DNA of 64,000 bases from NCBI GenBank assembly GCA_903932865.1, contig CAIZHQ010000015.1, positions 62,001 through 126,000 on the forward strand. Reading direction: 5' to 3'. Positions 53,471-64,000 of this stretch are shown piece by piece. A model generated the notes under the pieces. The model had not been told where the DNA came from, did not search any database, and saw nothing but the letters and a program-made list of their open reading frames with translations. The DNA is from an uncultured Burkholderiales bacterium (GTDB lineage: Bacteria > Pseudomonadota > Gammaproteobacteria > Burkholderiales > Burkholderiaceae_C). Both the position numbers and the translations under genes were made by a program. How positions within the stretch are numbered: position 1 is the stretch's first letter; each line of letters starts with the position of its first letter.

Positions 53471-54059
53471 GCAATCTGCCCTGCATTTTGGCGTCTCCGG
53501 CTTGACGGCGGGCGTGGATGAGGCCGGACGCGGGCCTTTGGCTGGCCCGGTGGTGGCCGCTGCTGTGATCCTCGACGATTTGAAACCTATTCGCGGGTTG
53601 AACGACTCCAAAAAACTCACGGCCAAACGCCGTGAGGCCTTGTTTGATGAGATCCGTGCCCGTGCTTTGTGCTGCGCCATTGCCGAGGCTTCGGTGCAAG
53701 AAATTGACCAGCTCAACATCCTTCAAGCCACCTTGCTGGCCATGAGGCGGGCCGTGGAGGGTTTGCGCCTGCCGCCCAAACTGGTGCTGGTGGATGGCAA
53801 CCGTTTGCCCTTGCTCCCCATGCAGGCCGAAGCCATTGTCAAAGGCGATGCGCTGGTACCCGCCATCTCGGCCGCTTCCATTTTGGCCAAGGTTCATCGT
53901 GACCGTTTGTGCCAAGCATTGCACCAACAGTACCCCTTGTATGGGTTTGACCAACACAAGGGTTATGGTACAGCGCAGCATCTGGCCGCTTTGCAAGCGC
54001 ATGGCCCGGCGGACTGCCACCGCATGACATTTGCCCCAGTGGCCAGGAGTGTGCGATGA
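53442..54059 (+). CDS. rnhB: Ribonuclease HII
   Basis: 205 residues from ATG 53442 ([20 protein letters not shown]). The catalytic region [20 protein letters not shown] carries Asp and Glu; [27 protein letters not shown] and [12 protein letters not shown] follow. It removes ribonucleotides from DNA. Overlaps the next gene by ATGA; in many relatives dnaE is downstream, which is not so here. Confidence 0.96.
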   Translation: MSSNKFYRAEQSALHFGVSGLTAGVDEAGRGPLAGPVVAAAVILDDLKPIRGLNDSKKLTAKRREALFDEIRARALCCAIAEASVQEIDQLNILQATLLAMRRAVEGLRLPPKLVLVDGNRLPLLPMQAEAIVKGDALVPAISAASILAKVHRDRLCQALHQQYPLYGFDQHKGYGTAQHLAALQAHGPADCHRMTFAPVARSVR

Positions 54060-54829
54060 AACCAATCAGCTCGCGGGACAACCCGCAGTTCAAAGCCTGG
54101 CGGCGTTTGACTCAAGACAGCACGGCTTACCGCAAGGCGGGGCAGTTCTGGCTGGAAGGCGATCACCTGTGCCGTGCGGCGTTGGAGCGCGGTGTGCGTC
54201 CGGTGCAGGTCGTGCTGACCGAGTCGTTTCAAGCCGAGCAGGGCGAACAATGGCTGGGGTTCACTGATCAGGTGTTTGTGGTGCCCGATGCCTTGTTTGC
54301 CAGCCTCAGTGGCCTGGAGTCACCCGCACGCATGGGTTTTGTGGTGGCATGGCAAGCTTCCCATGAGGTGTTGCCAGATGCACCCACAGTCGTACTGGAC
54401 CGATTGCAGGACGCGGGCAATGTGGGGGCCATCTTGCGCTGTGCCTCGGCTTTTGGTTACCGCCAGGTGCTGGCCATCAAGAGCACGGCGGCCTTGTGGT
54501 CGCCCAAGGTGCTGCGCTCGGGCATGGGGGCGCATTTTGGCCTGCATCTGGTCGAATCGCTCAGCGAGTCCGATGTGGCGGCTTTGCGGGTGCCTCTGTT
54601 GACCACCAGTTCACACGAGGGGCCTTTTTTGCACGCCTTGCTGCAAGCGGGTGATTTACCCCAAAAGTGTGCCTGGGTCTTCGGGCACGAAGGGCAGGGC
54701 GTCAGCGCCAGCCTGATGGCTATGGCCCAGCACCAGGTGCGCATTGCCCAGCCGGGTGGCGAAGAGTCTCTCAATGTGGCCACGGCGGCGGCCATTTGCC
54801 TGCACGCCGGCGCAACAGCAGGTCCTTGA
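54056..54829 (+). CDS. TrmH/SpoU-family RNA methyltransferase
   Basis: 257 residues. [20 protein letters not shown] is a substrate-binding N-terminal start typical of TrmH-like 23S rRNA methyltransferases; the SPOUT knot domain has [20 protein letters not shown] (motif 1), [15 protein letters not shown] (motif 2) and [20 protein letters not shown] (motif 3). Probably a 2'-O-ribose methyltransferase of rRNA; the target position is not known. Last gene of the run that begins with rpsB. Confidence 0.9.
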   Translation: MKPISSRDNPQFKAWRRLTQDSTAYRKAGQFWLEGDHLCRAALERGVRPVQVVLTESFQAEQGEQWLGFTDQVFVVPDALFASLSGLESPARMGFVVAWQASHEVLPDAPTVVLDRLQDAGNVGAILRCASAFGYRQVLAIKSTAALWSPKVLRSGMGAHFGLHLVESLSESDVAALRVPLLTTSSHEGPFLHALLQAGDLPQKCAWVFGHEGQGVSASLMAMAQHQVRIAQPGGEESLNVATAAAICLHAGATAGP

Positions 54830-54896
54830 GTTTATTTTCGGCTTGATCGCTGCGGCAGGGCGCGTGATTTGTCAGGGTTTTCAACTAGTCCTCAGC

Positions 54897-54902
54897 TATA
54901 AT
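54897..54902 (+). promoter_or_regulatory. -10 box of carAB with a structured leader
   Basis: Consensus TATAAT after the methyltransferase gene. The leader of about 120 bases contains a hairpin AGAGAT-CCC-ATCTCT (54975-54989) before the carA start. No leader peptide or attenuator is evident. Confidence 0.6.
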
Positions 54903-55030
54903 GAGAGGCTTTCCCGCATCAACCTGTACGCCACAGTCCACCCCAGGCCCCAATCCTCGAACAAGCAGCCAAAAAGAGATCCCATCTCTGGTGAGTGCTG
55001 AGGCGTACCCGAACTATTCCGGAGAACCCA

Positions 55031-56194
55031 GTGCTTTTGTCTCTTCAGGGAACCTTCCCGCCCGCCATTTTGGCGCTCGCAGACGGCACGGTCTTTATCG
55101 GCAACTCGATCGGAGCCACCGGCTCTGCAGTCGGCGAAGTGGTGTTCAACACCTCACTCACCGGCTACCAGGAAATCCTCACCGACCCCAGTTACTGTCA
55201 GCAGATCGTCACTTTGACGTACCCGCACATCGGCAACTATGGCGTCAACTTGGAAGACATCGAAGCTGACCAAGTCCATGCAGCTGGCTTGATCATCAAA
55301 GATTTGCCTTTGATCGCGAGCAATTTTCGCTCCAACCAAACCCTTTCCTCTTATTTGGTCGATGCAGGTACAGTGGCGATTGCAAACATCGACACCCGAC
55401 AGCTCACCCGTATCCTGCGCACCAAGGGGGCCCAAAACGGTGCCATCGTGGGTTTGGCCAAAGGCCAGGAAGTCACACAGACCGCGATCGACCAAGCTGT
55501 CGCCGCCGCCAAAGGAGCGCCTGACATGGCCGGCCTTGATCTGGCACAAAAAGTCACCGTATCCAAGTTGTATGAGTGGACGCAAACCGAATGGACTTTG
55601 GGTGAAGGCTACGGCAAGTTGACCGCGCCCAAGTTCCATGTGGTCGCTTACGACTTTGGCGTCAAGAAAAACATTTTGCGCATGTTGGCCGAGCGCGGCT
55701 GCAAAGTCACGGTGGTGCCCGCCAAGACCCCTGCTGCTGAGGTGCTCAAGCACAAGCCCGACGGCATCTTCTTGTCCAATGGCCCTGGCGACCCACAGCC
55801 TTGTGACTACGCGATTTCGGCAGCCACAGAGTTGATCGAAACCGGCATTCCCACCTTCGGCATTTGTTTGGGTCACCAAATCATGGCTTTGGCCAGTGGT
55901 GCCAAGACCTTCAAAATGAAGTTTGGTCATCATGGTGCAAACCACCCCGTCAAAGACCTGGATTCCGGCCGGGTGTCCATCACCAGCCAGAACCACGGTT
56001 TTGCCGTGGACGAAAAGTCCCTGCCCGCCAACTTGCGTGCCACGCACGTGTCTCTGTTTGATGGCACCTTGCAGGGTCTGGCCCGCACCGACAAGCCCGC
56101 GTTCTGCTTCCAGGGTCACCCCGAAGCGTCGCCTGGCCCACACGACATTGCTTACCTCTTTGACCGCTTCATCAAACTGATGGAGGCTCCATAA
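55031..56194 (+). CDS. carA: Carbamoyl-phosphate synthase small subunit
   Basis: 387 residues from the GTG at 55031, with GGAGAA upstream; an upstream in-frame start would add unconserved residues. [70 protein letters not shown], the catalytic Cys in [13 protein letters not shown] and [15 protein letters not shown] identify it. It hydrolyses glutamine and channels ammonia to CarB for arginine and pyrimidine synthesis. Confidence 0.97.
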   Translation: MLLSLQGTFPPAILALADGTVFIGNSIGATGSAVGEVVFNTSLTGYQEILTDPSYCQQIVTLTYPHIGNYGVNLEDIEADQVHAAGLIIKDLPLIASNFRSNQTLSSYLVDAGTVAIANIDTRQLTRILRTKGAQNGAIVGLAKGQEVTQTAIDQAVAAAKGAPDMAGLDLAQKVTVSKLYEWTQTEWTLGEGYGKLTAPKFHVVAYDFGVKKNILRMLAERGCKVTVVPAKTPAAEVLKHKPDGIFLSNGPGDPQPCDYAISAATELIETGIPTFGICLGHQIMALASGAKTFKMKFGHHGANHPVKDLDSGRVSITSQNHGFAVDEKSLPANLRATHVSLFDGTLQGLARTDKPAFCFQGHPEASPGPHDIAYLFDRFIKLMEAP

Positions 56195-56195
56195 C

Positions 56196-59100
56196 ATGCC
56201 AAAGCGCACCGACCTCAAAAGCATCCTCATCATTGGCGCGGGCCCGATCATCATTGGTCAGGCCTGTGAGTTCGATTACTCCGGCGTGCAGGCCTGCAAA
56301 GCTTTGCGTGAAGAGGGTTACAAAGTCATCCTGATCAACAGCAACCCTGCGACGATCATGACCGACCCGGCCACGGCCGATGTCACCTACATTGAGCCTA
56401 TCACTTGGCAGACGGTTGAGAAGATCATCGCCAAAGAGCGCCCTGATGCGATTTTGCCCACCATGGGCGGCCAAACAGCTCTCAACTGCGCCTTGGATTT
56501 GTGGCACCACGGCGTGCTCGAAAAATACAAAGTCGAGCTGATCGGCGCCACGCCCGAAGCCATCGACAAAGCCGAAGACCGTCTGAAGTTCAAAGACGCC
56601 ATGACCAAAATTGGTCTGGGTTCTGCGCGCTCGGGCATCGCCCACAGCATGGAAGAAGCTTGGGATGTGCAAAAGACTCTGGGTTTTCCTACCGTCATTC
56701 GCCCCAGCTTCACCTTGGGCGGCACGGGCGGCGGCATTGCCTACAACCCTGAAGAGTTCGAGACCATTTGCAAGCGCGGTTTAGAGGCTTCGCCCACCAC
56801 CGAGTTGTTGATTGAAGAGTCCTTGCTCGGCTGGAAAGAGTACGAGATGGAAGTGGTGCGGGACAAAGCGGACAACTGCATCATCGTGTGCTCGATCGAA
56901 AACCTGGACCCCATGGGCGTGCACACTGGCGACTCGATCACCGTGGCCCCAGCCCAGACGTTGACCGACAAGGAATACCAAATCCTGCGCAATGCCTCTT
57001 TGGCCGTGCTGCGCGAGATCGGCGTGGACACGGGCGGCTCGAACGTGCAGTTCTCCATCAACCCGCAAGACGGCCGAATGGTGGTGATCGAGATGAACCC
57101 TCGTGTCTCGCGGTCCTCGGCCCTGGCCTCCAAAGCCACGGGTTTCCCGATTGCCAAAGTGGCAGCCAAGCTCGCTGTGGGTTACACCCTCGATGAGTTG
57201 CGCAACGACATCACAGGTGGTGCCACACCCGCTTCGTTTGAGCCTTCGATCGACTATGTGGTCACCAAGATCCCGCGCTTTGCCTTTGAAAAATTCCCGA
57301 CAGCCGACAGCCGTTTGACCACCCAAATGAAGTCGGTGGGCGAGGTGATGGCCATGGGCCGCACATTCCAAGAGTCCTTCCAAAAAGCCCTGCGTGGTCT
57401 GGAAGTCGGCGTGGACGGCATGAACGAAAAAACCCAGGACCGCGAAGTTTTGGAAAAAGAGCTGGGTGAGCCTGGCCCTGAGCGCATCTGGTACGTGGGC
57501 GATGCCTTTGCCATGGGCCTGAGCGTGGACGAGGTGTTCGCCTTGACCAAGATCGATCCTTGGTTCCTGGTGCAGATCGAAGAAATCGTGAAGATTGAGC
57601 TTGAGCTGGAGACCACGACTTTGGAAGCGATCACCGCTGAGGAGTTGCGTGCGCTCAAGAAGAAGGGCTTTTCCGATCGGCGCTTGGCCAAGTTGCTCAA
57701 AACCACCGAGCATGTGGTGCGTGCCCGTCGCCATGCCCTGAACATTCGCCCAGTGTACAAACGCGTGGACACTTGTGCGGCCGAGTTCTCGACCGACACC
57801 GCCTACATGTACTCCTGCTATGAAGGCCATGGTGACGGCGAGTGCGAAGCAGAACCCACGTCCAACAAAAAAATCATGGTGCTGGGGGGCGGTCCGAACC
57901 GCATTGGCCAAGGCATTGAATTTGACTACTGCTGCGTTCATGCCGCCTTGGCCATGCGTGAAGACGGTTACGAGACCATCATGGTCAACTGCAACCCCGA
58001 GACCGTGTCGACCGACTACGACACCTCGGACCGTTTGTACTTTGAGCCCGTCACTTTGGAAGATGTGCTTGAAATCGTCGACAAGGAAAAGCCCACAGGC
58101 GTCATCGTGCAATACGGTGGTCAAACGCCTTTGAAATTGGCACTCGACCTGGAAGCCGCTGGCGTCCCCATCATCGGCACCAGCCCCGACATGATCGACG
58201 CGGCCGAAGACCGTGAGCGTTTCCAGAAATTGCTGCAAGACCTGGGTCTGCGTCAGCCGCCCAACGCCACGGCCCGTACTGAGCCCGAAGCTTTGGAAAA
58301 GGCCGCCGCCTTGGGTTACCCCTTGGTGGTGCGCCCCAGCTATGTGCTGGGTGGCCGCGCCATGGAAATCGTGCACGAGCAACGTGACCTGGAGCGCTAC
58401 ATGCGTGAAGCGGTCAAGGTCTCGCACGACTCGCCCGTGCTGCTGGACCGATTCCTGAACGATGCGATTGAATGCGATGTGGACTGCCTGCGCGACCCTG
58501 AAGGCAAAACCTTCATCGGTGGCGTGATGGAGCACATTGAACAAGCAGGCGTGCACAGCGGCGACTCGGCGTGCTCTTTGCCACCTTACTCGCTGTCGGC
58601 TGACACCGTCAACGAACTCAAGCGCCAATCGGCCGCCATGGCCGGTGCCTTGAATGTGGTCGGTCTGATGAACGTGCAATTCGCGATCCAAAACATCGAT
58701 GGCAAAGACGTCATCTACGTGCTGGAAGTGAATCCTCGTGCGTCACGCACCGTGCCTTACGTGTCCAAAGCCACAGGCATTCAGCTGGCCAAGGTGGCAG
58801 CCCGCTGCATGGCTGGTCAGACATTGGCTTCGCAAGGCATCACCCAAGAGGTCACGCCACCTTATTTCAGCGTCAAAGAAGCGGTGTTCCCGTTTGTGAA
58901 GTTCCCAGGCGTGGACACCATTCTCGGCCCCGAAATGAAATCCACCGGCGAAGTCATGGGCGTGGGCAAAACCTTCGGCGAAGCCTTTGTGAAGAGCCAA
59001 TTGGGCGCGGGCACCAAGCTGCCACGCTCCACCAAAGCCGACGGCACGCCTTCGGGCAAGGTGTTCATTTCGGTGAAAAACAACGACAAGGCGCGTGCCA

Positions 59101-59456
59101 TTGAAGTGGCTCGCCAATTGGTGGCTCAGGGCTTTGAGCTGGTGGCGACCAAGGGCACGGCTGCTGCCATTCAGGCCGCCGGCGTGGCCTGTGCGACGGT
59201 GAACAAAGTGACCGAAGGCCGCCCGCACATTGTGGACATGATCAAGAACAACGAGATGGTGCTGGTGATCAACACCGTGGAAGAGCGCCGCAATGCGATC
59301 GCCGACTCCCGTCACATCCGCACCTCGGCTTTGCTCAACCGCGTCACCACCTTCACAACCATCGCAGGCGCAGAAGCGGCAGTGGAAGGGATGAAGTACA
59401 TGGATCAGTTGGACGTGATTTCCATTCAGGAGATGCACGCCCAACTGGTAGCCTGA
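56196..59456 (+). CDS. carB: Carbamoyl-phosphate synthase large subunit
   Basis: 1086 residues, the full size. Two homologous ATP-grasp halves: the first starts [20 protein letters not shown] and includes [16 protein letters not shown]; the second starts [20 protein letters not shown] and includes [14 protein letters not shown]. The C-terminal MGS-like allosteric domain contains [20 protein letters not shown]. It forms carbamoyl phosphate with CarA, one base upstream. GGAGG upstream of its start lies in the carA end. Confidence 0.98.
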   Translation: MPKRTDLKSILIIGAGPIIIGQACEFDYSGVQACKALREEGYKVILINSNPATIMTDPATADVTYIEPITWQTVEKIIAKERPDAILPTMGGQTALNCALDLWHHGVLEKYKVELIGATPEAIDKAEDRLKFKDAMTKIGLGSARSGIAHSMEEAWDVQKTLGFPTVIRPSFTLGGTGGGIAYNPEEFETICKRGLEASPTTELLIEESLLGWKEYEMEVVRDKADNCIIVCSIENLDPMGVHTGDSITVAPAQTLTDKEYQILRNASLAVLREIGVDTGGSNVQFSINPQDGRMVVIEMNPRVSRSSALASKATGFPIAKVAAKLAVGYTLDELRNDITGGATPASFEPSIDYVVTKIPRFAFEKFPTADSRLTTQMKSVGEVMAMGRTFQESFQKALRGLEVGVDGMNEKTQDREVLEKELGEPGPERIWYVGDAFAMGLSVDEVFALTKIDPWFLVQIEEIVKIELELETTTLEAITAEELRALKKKGFSDRRLAKLLKTTEHVVRARRHALNIRPVYKRVDTCAAEFSTDTAYMYSCYEGHGDGECEAEPTSNKKIMVLGGGPNRIGQGIEFDYCCVHAALAMREDGYETIMVNCNPETVSTDYDTSDRLYFEPVTLEDVLEIVDKEKPTGVIVQYGGQTPLKLALDLEAAGVPIIGTSPDMIDAAEDRERFQKLLQDLGLRQPPNATARTEPEALEKAAALGYPLVVRPSYVLGGRAMEIVHEQRDLERYMREAVKVSHDSPVLLDRFLNDAIECDVDCLRDPEGKTFIGGVMEHIEQAGVHSGDSACSLPPYSLSADTVNELKRQSAAMAGALNVVGLMNVQFAIQNIDGKDVIYVLEVNPRASRTVPYVSKATGIQLAKVAARCMAGQTLASQGITQEVTPPYFSVKEAVFPFVKFPGVDTILGPEMKSTGEVMGVGKTFGEAFVKSQLGAGTKLPRSTKADGTPSGKVFISVKNNDKARAIEVARQLVAQGFELVATKGTAAAIQAAGVACATVNKVTEGRPHIVDMIKNNEMVLVINTVEERRNAIADSRHIRTSALLNRVTTFTTIAGAEAAVEGMKYMDQLDVISIQEMHAQLVA

Positions 59457-59512
59457 ACCCTTGCTTTTAGCCCCTCACCCTGGACCGGGTGCAGGGCATA
59501 ATGATGAAAATG

Positions 59513-59547
59513 ACCGCCGAGTCTCAACGCTCGGCGGTTTGCTTTTG
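59513..59547 (+). terminator. Terminator or attenuator between carB and greA
   Basis: ACCGCCGAG-TCTCAACG-CTCGGCGGT followed by TTGCTTTT. The nine-base stem could end the carAB transcript. A CATAAT box just upstream (59497-59502) may start the greA message, in which case the hairpin lies in its leader. Confidence 0.65.
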
Positions 59548-59558
59548 GAGAACCCAAC

Positions 59559-60035
59559 ATGTCAACCATCCCGATCACCAAACGTGGTGCTGAAAAACTC
59601 AAGAGCGAGTTACATCGGCTCAAAACAGTGGACCGCCCTGGCGTCATCCAGGCCATTGCCGAAGCCCGAGCACAGGGCGACCTGAGCGAGAACGCCGAAT
59701 ACGATGCGGCCAAAGACCGTCAGGGCTTTATCGAAGGCCGAATTCAGGAAATTGAAGGCAAGCTGTCCGCGGCGCAGATCATCGACCCGGCGTCGGTGGA
59801 TGCAGGAGGCCGCGTGGTGTTTGGCACCACCGTCGAATTGGAGGACGAGAGCTCTGGAGAGGCGGTGACCTACCAGATCGTGGGCGAGGACGAGGCCGAC
59901 TTGAAACTGGGCTTGATCAACATCAGCAGCCCGATTGCCCGAGCCTTGATTGGCAAGGAGGAGGGCGATGTGGCCGAAGTGCAAGCCCCAGGTGGTGTGC
60001 GTCGGTATGAAATTGTGGGCGTGTCTTACGTTTAA
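59559..60035 (+). CDS. greA: Transcription elongation factor GreA
   Basis: 158 residues, with GGAGA upstream. The N-terminal coiled coil ([20 protein letters not shown], then [20 protein letters not shown], with the DLSENAEY tip that reaches the polymerase active site) precedes the C-terminal globular domain ([20 protein letters not shown]). It rescues backtracked RNA polymerase by stimulating transcript cleavage. carB-greA adjacency is conserved in Burkholderiales. Confidence 0.97.
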   Translation: MSTIPITKRGAEKLKSELHRLKTVDRPGVIQAIAEARAQGDLSENAEYDAAKDRQGFIEGRIQEIEGKLSAAQIIDPASVDAGGRVVFGTTVELEDESSGEAVTYQIVGEDEADLKLGLINISSPIARALIGKEEGDVAEVQAPGGVRRYEIVGVSYV

Positions 60036-60040
60036 GACAA

Positions 60041-60066
60041 AAAAAGGTCGCTGTGCGGCGGCCTTT
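60041..60066. terminator. Bidirectional terminator between greA and yhbY
   Basis: AAAGGTCGC-TGTGCG-GGCGGCCTTT-type stem with one G-T wobble. Read on the minus strand it ends in seven T, a strong site for yhbY; on the plus strand it sits right after the greA stop. Confidence 0.75.
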
Positions 60067-60102
60067 CATGGTGTTGACAGCCTCATGCGGGCAATGCGGC
60101 CC

Positions 60103-60576
60103 TCAGTCGTGACGGCCTTTCTTGACCGATTTTTGTTTGGGTTTGGCCCGCTTGATCTGGCCGCCAGCGGCCAGTCGCTGGTTGCCCAGTACGCGCACCG
60201 TTTTGACCTCAGGGCGCTGACCGCCGCGTGAGCTGTATTTGAGGATTTTGAAGTCGCGTGGACCAGCTTTGCGGTCTTCATCGACTTCTTTGAGCTTTTC
60301 AGGCTGAGGGCGCCACAGGATCAGCAGTTTGCCGATGTGCTGGATGGGCGCGGCGCTGAGTTGGTCGGCCAGTTGGGCGAACATGGCTTCGCGTGCTGCA
60401 CGGTCATCGCCTAGCACGCGGATTTTGATCAGGCCATGGGCGTTCAGGGCCGCTTCGGTTTCCTTGACGACGGCAGGGGTCAGGCCATCGCCACCGATCA
60501 TGACGACCGGATCCAGGTGATGGGCATCGGCGCGAAAAACTTTGCGCTCGGCAGGTGTGAGTTGTATTTGGGTCAT
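60103..60576 (-). CDS. yhbY: YhbY family RNA-binding (CRM domain) protein
   Basis: 157 residues from ATG 60576 ([20 protein letters not shown]). The CRM domain has [20 protein letters not shown] and [20 protein letters not shown], then [14 protein letters not shown] Lys/Arg-rich C-terminal extension of about 50 residues follows, longer than the ~97-residue E. coli protein. YhbY associates with pre-50S ribosomal subunits. It is divergent from rlmE with 31 bases between the two starts. Confidence 0.92.
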   Translation of the reverse strand: MTQIQLTPAERKVFRADAHHLDPVVMIGGDGLTPAVVKETEAALNAHGLIKIRVLGDDRAAREAMFAQLADQLSAAPIQHIGKLLILWRPQPEKLKEVDEDRKAGPRDFKILKYSSRGGQRPEVKTVRVLGNQRLAAGGQIKRAKPKQKSVKKGRHD

Positions 60577-60581
60577 CCCCG

Positions 60582-60588
60582 TATTATC
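60582..60588. promoter_or_regulatory. Overlapping divergent -10 boxes of yhbY and rlmE
   Basis: GTATTATCC holds TATTAT on the plus strand (60582-60587, toward rlmE) and GATAAT on the minus strand (60588-60583, toward yhbY). The minus-strand box ends six bases before the yhbY ATG, so its message would be leaderless. Both genes act on 50S assembly. Confidence 0.45.
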
Positions 60589-60607
60589 CCCGCAAGGACG
60601 CGAAAGA

Positions 60608-61270
60608 ATGAAAGTCAAAACCAAAAGTAAAAAGGTCAACAAAGCGTGGTTAAACGACCATGTGAATGACACCTATGTGAAACTGGCTCTGAAAGAGGGT
60701 TACCGGGCGCGGGCGGCTTACAAACTCAAGGAAATCGACGAAACCTTGGGCCTGATCCGGCCCGGCCATTTGGTGGTGGACCTGGGCTCTGCGCCCGGCG
60801 CTTGGAGCCAGTACCTGCGCCGCCGCTTGTCACCCGATGGTGCGGCTGTGGGCGAGCTCAATGGCAGCATCATCGCTCTGGACATTCTGCCCATGGACCC
60901 CGTGGAGGGGGTGCAGTTCATTCAGGGTGATTTCCGCGAAAACGAGGTGGCCGCCCTATTGGAAGCGGCATTGCAAGGGCGGCAAGCCGACGTGGTGGTG
61001 TCCGACATGGCCCCCAATTTGTCGGGCATCGAGTCCTCGGATGCGGCGCGGGTCCAGCATTTGATCGAGCTGGCTGTGGAATTTGCGCAAAACCACATGA
61101 AGCCGCAGGGTGCTTTGGTGGTCAAGGTCTTTCACGGCAGCGGCTACAGCCAGATTGTCAAGATGTTCAAGGAGACCTTCAAGGTGGTCAAACCGATCAA
61201 GCCCAAATCCTCCCGCGACAAGTCTTCGGAGACTTTTTTGGTGGGAATGGGCCTGATTCAACAGGCCTGA
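60608..61270 (+). CDS. rlmE: 23S rRNA (uridine2552-2'-O)-methyltransferase
   Basis: 220 residues from ATG 60608. [20 protein letters not shown] holds the first catalytic Lys, [14 protein letters not shown] is the SAM-binding motif, [19 protein letters not shown] holds the catalytic Asp, and [12 protein letters not shown] the second Lys. This is the K-D-K-E set of RrmJ/FtsJ. It methylates U2552 in the ribosomal A loop. rlmE-ftsH adjacency is conserved. Confidence 0.96.
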   Translation: MKVKTKSKKVNKAWLNDHVNDTYVKLALKEGYRARAAYKLKEIDETLGLIRPGHLVVDLGSAPGAWSQYLRRRLSPDGAAVGELNGSIIALDILPMDPVEGVQFIQGDFRENEVAALLEAALQGRQADVVVSDMAPNLSGIESSDAARVQHLIELAVEFAQNHMKPQGALVVKVFHGSGYSQIVKMFKETFKVVKPIKPKSSRDKSSETFLVGMGLIQQA

Positions 61271-61336
61271 TGCATTAATTCCCAGCTTTTAGAGGGCCAA
61301 ACCCCTTGAAAGGCTAGCCAAGGCTTCTGGCAGGCC

Positions 61337-61342
61337 TAGAAT
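61337..61342 (+). promoter_or_regulatory. -10-like box of ftsH
   Basis: TAGAAT in the context GGCCTAGAATGG, as upstream of phaR and btuB. The leader to the TTG start would be about 27 bases. Confidence 0.45.
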
Positions 61343-61375
61343 GGTGTAAGTCAATTTTTTCGATTGGAGTCTCTC

Positions 61376-63292
61376 TTGAACAACCCTTGGTTTTCCAAAA
61401 TTGCCGTCTGGATGGTGATTGCCATGGTGCTGTTCACCTTGTTCAAACAATTTGACAACCGTGGTGTCGCGGGCGCGAACGCCATTGGTTATTCTGATTT
61501 TTTGGAAGAGGTGCGCAGCAACCGGATCAAGAGTGCCACGATTTCCGAAAGCCCTGGTGGCACTGAAATCCTGGCTGTCACGGTCGATGACCGTCGCATC
61601 AAAACCACAGCCACTTACCTGGACCGCGGTCTGGTGGGTGATTTGATCAGCAGCGGCATCAAGTTCGATGTCAAGCCACGTGAAGAGGGCTCCCTGCTCA
61701 TGACCTTGCTGGTCAGCTGGGGTCCGATGCTGCTTTTGATCGGTGTTTGGGTCTATTTCATGCGCCAAATGCAAGGTGGAGGCAAAGGCGGAGCTTTCAG
61801 TTTTGGCAAGTCCAAGGCTCGCATGATGGACGAAAACAACAACAACACCACTTTCGCGGACGTGGCCGGTTGTGACGAAGCCAAAGAAGAAGTCAAAGAG
61901 GTGGTCGACTTCCTCAAGGATCCACAACGTTTTCAGAAATTGGGCGGTCGAATTCCTCGCGGCTTGCTCTTGGTGGGGCCTCCCGGAACAGGCAAAACAC
62001 TGCTGGCCAAAAGCATCGCAGGTGAGGCCAAAGTGCCGTTTTTCAGCATTTCTGGTTCAGATTTTGTAGAGATGTTTGTGGGTGTAGGTGCTTCCCGTGT
62101 TCGCGACATGTTCGAAAACGCCAAAAAGAACGCACCATGCATCATTTTCATTGACGAAATCGATGCGGTCGGCCGTCAACGTGGCGCAGGTTTGGGCGGC
62201 GGCAACGACGAGCGCGAGCAAACCCTCAACCAGATGCTGGTGGAGATGGATGGCTTTGAAACCAATCTGGGTGTGATCGTTGTGGCGGCCACCAACCGGC
62301 CCGATATTCTCGATGCCGCATTGTTGCGCCCCGGTCGTTTTGACCGTCAGGTCTATGTGACCTTGCCCGACATCCGTGGCCGTGAGCAAATTTTGAATGT
62401 GCACATGCGCAAGGTGCCGATTGGCCAAGACGTGAATGCGGCCGTGATCGCCCGTGGCACGCCCGGGATGAGCGGTGCCGATCTGGCTAACCTGTGCAAC
62501 GAAGCGGCCTTGATGGCGGCACGTCGCAACGCCCGCGTGGTGGAAATGGTCGACTTCGAAAAAGCCAAGGACAAGATCCTGATGGGCCCCGAGCGCAAAA
62601 GCATGGTCATGCCAGAGGAAGAGCGGCGCAACACGGCATATCACGAAGCAGGTCATGCCCTCATCGGCAATCTGCTGCCCAAGTGTGATCCCGTGCACAA
62701 GGTCACGATCATTCCCAGGGGCCGAGCCTTGGGCGTGACCATGAGCTTGCCCGAGAAGGACCGCTACAGTTTCGACAAGGAGTTCATGCTCAACCAGATC
62801 AGCATGCTGTTTGGTGGCCGCATTGCCGAAGAAGTCTTCATGAACCAGATGACCACGGGTGCGAGCAACGATTTCGAGCGTGCCACCTCCATCGCCCGCG
62901 ACATGGTCATGCGTTACGGCATGACCGATGCCCTGGGCCCGATGGTCTATGCCGAAAATGAAGGCGAAGTGTTCCTGGGCCGTTCGGTCACCAAGACCAC
63001 CAACATGAGCGAGTCCACCATGCAAAAAGTGGACTTGGAGGTGCGCCGCATCATCGACGAGCAGTACAACTTAGCGCGCCGTTTGATCGAGGAACACAGT
63101 GCCCAAATGCATGCCATGGCCAAGGCCTTGCTCGAGTGGGAAACCATCGACAAAGATCAGATCGCCGACATCATGGCGGGTCGCGATCCTTTGCCACCAA
63201 AGGATTGGTCACCGCGCACGCCTCCCTCGGGTGGCAGCAGCGGTGGTGGCACGCCGGTTGTTCAACCTGAGCCTGCTACCACGGCGGCCTGA
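61376..63292 (+). CDS. ftsH: ATP-dependent zinc metalloprotease FtsH
   Basis: 638 residues from a TTG at 61376 ([14 protein letters not shown]), supported by GGAG six bases upstream. Two membrane helices (about 7-22 and 100-120) flank a periplasmic domain. The AAA module has Walker A GPPGTGKT, Walker [10 protein letters not shown] and the second region [18 protein letters not shown]; the protease has HEAGH. It degrades membrane proteins, LpxC and heat-shock sigma factor in related bacteria. A Gly/Pro-rich tail ends it. A strong terminator follows. Confidence 0.97.
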   Translation: MNNPWFSKIAVWMVIAMVLFTLFKQFDNRGVAGANAIGYSDFLEEVRSNRIKSATISESPGGTEILAVTVDDRRIKTTATYLDRGLVGDLISSGIKFDVKPREEGSLLMTLLVSWGPMLLLIGVWVYFMRQMQGGGKGGAFSFGKSKARMMDENNNNTTFADVAGCDEAKEEVKEVVDFLKDPQRFQKLGGRIPRGLLLVGPPGTGKTLLAKSIAGEAKVPFFSISGSDFVEMFVGVGASRVRDMFENAKKNAPCIIFIDEIDAVGRQRGAGLGGGNDEREQTLNQMLVEMDGFETNLGVIVVAATNRPDILDAALLRPGRFDRQVYVTLPDIRGREQILNVHMRKVPIGQDVNAAVIARGTPGMSGADLANLCNEAALMAARRNARVVEMVDFEKAKDKILMGPERKSMVMPEEERRNTAYHEAGHALIGNLLPKCDPVHKVTIIPRGRALGVTMSLPEKDRYSFDKEFMLNQISMLFGGRIAEEVFMNQMTTGASNDFERATSIARDMVMRYGMTDALGPMVYAENEGEVFLGRSVTKTTNMSESTMQKVDLEVRRIIDEQYNLARRLIEEHSAQMHAMAKALLEWETIDKDQIADIMAGRDPLPPKDWSPRTPPSGGSSGGGTPVVQPEPATTAA

Positions 63293-63317
63293 TCGCGTGG
63301 GCGATGCCAGTCTAACA

Positions 63318-63341
63318 ACGGGGCCTTCGGGCCCCGTTTTT
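63318..63341 (+). terminator. Terminator after ftsH
   Basis: ACGGGGCC-TTCG-GGCCCCGT followed by a T run. An eight-base GC-rich stem with a UUCG tetraloop, so ftsH and folP are probably separate or only partly linked transcripts. Confidence 0.9.
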
Positions 63342-63385
63342 CTATGGCGGCCCCTTTTGGGTTTTATTTGAAAGTCACTTGTTGC

Positions 63386-64000
63386 ATGCATTGGCAAACT
63401 ACACGTTTTAAGCTGGACCTCACGCGCCCTTGGGTCATGGGCATCGTCAACCTGACGCCAGACTCGTTTTCGGATGGTGGGCAGCATGCGCAGGGTTCAC
63501 AGGCCTTGCAGCATGCCGAGCGGTTGTTGCGCGATGGTGCAGGCATTTTGGACGTGGGGGCGGAGTCCACTCGACCCGGTGCTCAAGCCGTGCCGCTGGA
63601 AGACGAGTTGGCGCGTTTGATGCCATTTTTGCGAGAGGCCGTGCGCTGGCAGGTTCCGATATCGGTGGACACTTACAAGCCTGAGGTGATGCAGGCGGTT
63701 CTGGATTTAGGAGTTGACATCGTGAACGACATCTGGGCTCTGCGCCAACCAGGTGCCGAGCGCGTGGTGGTGGCCCATCCATCGTGCGGCATGTGTTTGA
63801 TGCACATGCACCGTGACCCGCAGACCATGCAACTCGAAACCATGAGCGGCGACGTCGTTTCCGATGTCAAGCTCTTTTTGCAAGCGCGCATGCAAAGTCT
63901 CTTGGCGCAAGGCGTTGATGCAGCCCGTTTGGTGCTCGATCCAGGCATTGGGTTTGGCAAAACGGTGATGCAAAACTTCGAATTGCTGGCCCACCAAGCA
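63386..64000 (+). CDS. folP: Dihydropteroate synthase (5' part)
   Basis: The frame from ATG 63386 runs off the window; 205 residues are seen. MGIVNLTPDSFSDGGQHAQG is the first folate-synthase signature, ILDVGAESTRPGAQAVPLED the second, and ISVDTYKPEVM, VNDIWALRQPG and LVLDPGIGFGKT follow in the right order. It joins p-aminobenzoate to dihydropterin pyrophosphate and is the sulfonamide target. ftsH-folP order (with glmM next) is conserved. One variation: WALRQPGAERVV where many have SGLxDPEMAxLA. Confidence 0.95.
   Translation, partial: MHWQTTRFKLDLTRPWVMGIVNLTPDSFSDGGQHAQGSQALQHAERLLRDGAGILDVGAESTRPGAQAVPLEDELARLMPFLREAVRWQVPISVDTYKPEVMQAVLDLGVDIVNDIWALRQPGAERVVVAHPSCGMCLMHMHRDPQTMQLETMSGDVVSDVKLFLQARMQSLLAQGVDAARLVLDPGIGFGKTVMQNFELLAHQA

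Noticed and set aside
56781..58691. 636-codon minus-strand frame across carB
   Set aside because: Shadow of carB; His/Val/Gly-rich composition without family motifs.

Overview
The window looks like a chromosomal segment of a betaproteobacterium of the order Burkholderiales, most probably a Comamonadaceae (Limnohabitans/Rhodoferax-like). This rests on gene content and order, not on a database search. The clues are PhaR, the order rpsB-tsf-pyrH-frr-cdsA-dxr-bamA-skp-lpxD-fabZ-lpxA-lpxB-rnhB, carA-carB-greA-yhbY-rlmE-ftsH-folP, zapA followed by 6S RNA, and the DUF3348/DUF802/OmpA/DUF2894 operon. Coding density is high, many genes overlap by ATGA/GTGA/TTGA, and I see no insertion sequence, prophage or CRISPR array.

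Layout. 1-3.2 kb: 3' end of a tctA-type transporter gene, facing a leftward group (ketopantoate-reductase-like and FAH-family enzymes, 6S RNA, zapA, a ZapB-like coiled coil). 3.3-11.8 kb: one B12 operon headed by a cobalamin riboswitch: btuB, two BtuF-like binding proteins, btuC, btuD, then cobT, cobS and a CobC-like phosphatase. Between btuD and cobT lies what reads as a deletion scar: the 5' end of cobO joined to the 3' end of cobQ. The organism thus looks like a B12 salvager that lost the middle of a longer cob cluster. 11.9-13.2 kb: a glutaredoxin and a TauD-like dioxygenase split by a one-base frameshift in an A run. 13.2-17.5 kb: a four-gene, fully overlapping operon encoding a MotA/TolQ-like protein with a tail of about 540 residues, a MotB/OmpA-like partner and two DUF proteins; its architecture resembles the ZorAB motor. 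17.7-22.9 kb: gluQ, a renalase-like flavoprotein, a LysR regulator divergent from pirin and flavodoxin-like genes with a perfect palindrome between them, and a DUF599 membrane protein.

22.9-34 kb: dnaE, then a long leftward group that includes ribE-ribBA-ribH-nusB-aminotransferase-ybgC-tolQ-tolR-tolA; tolB and pal do not follow, and an unrecognised secreted protein sits there. 34-41.5 kb: phaR, rimO, tRNA-Leu(CAG), rnr, then nnr and an amidase leftward. 41.6-54.8 kb: translation and envelope cluster from rpsB to rnhB and an rRNA methyltransferase, with uppS and rseP missing from their usual places and a terminator at the frr/cdsA junction. 54.9-64 kb: carAB, greA, yhbY, rlmE, ftsH and the start of folP.

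Limits: all calls come from reading sequence and remembered family features. No alignment, structure prediction or promoter scan was run, so functional names for DUF genes, the two cob relics and the promoters are inferences.
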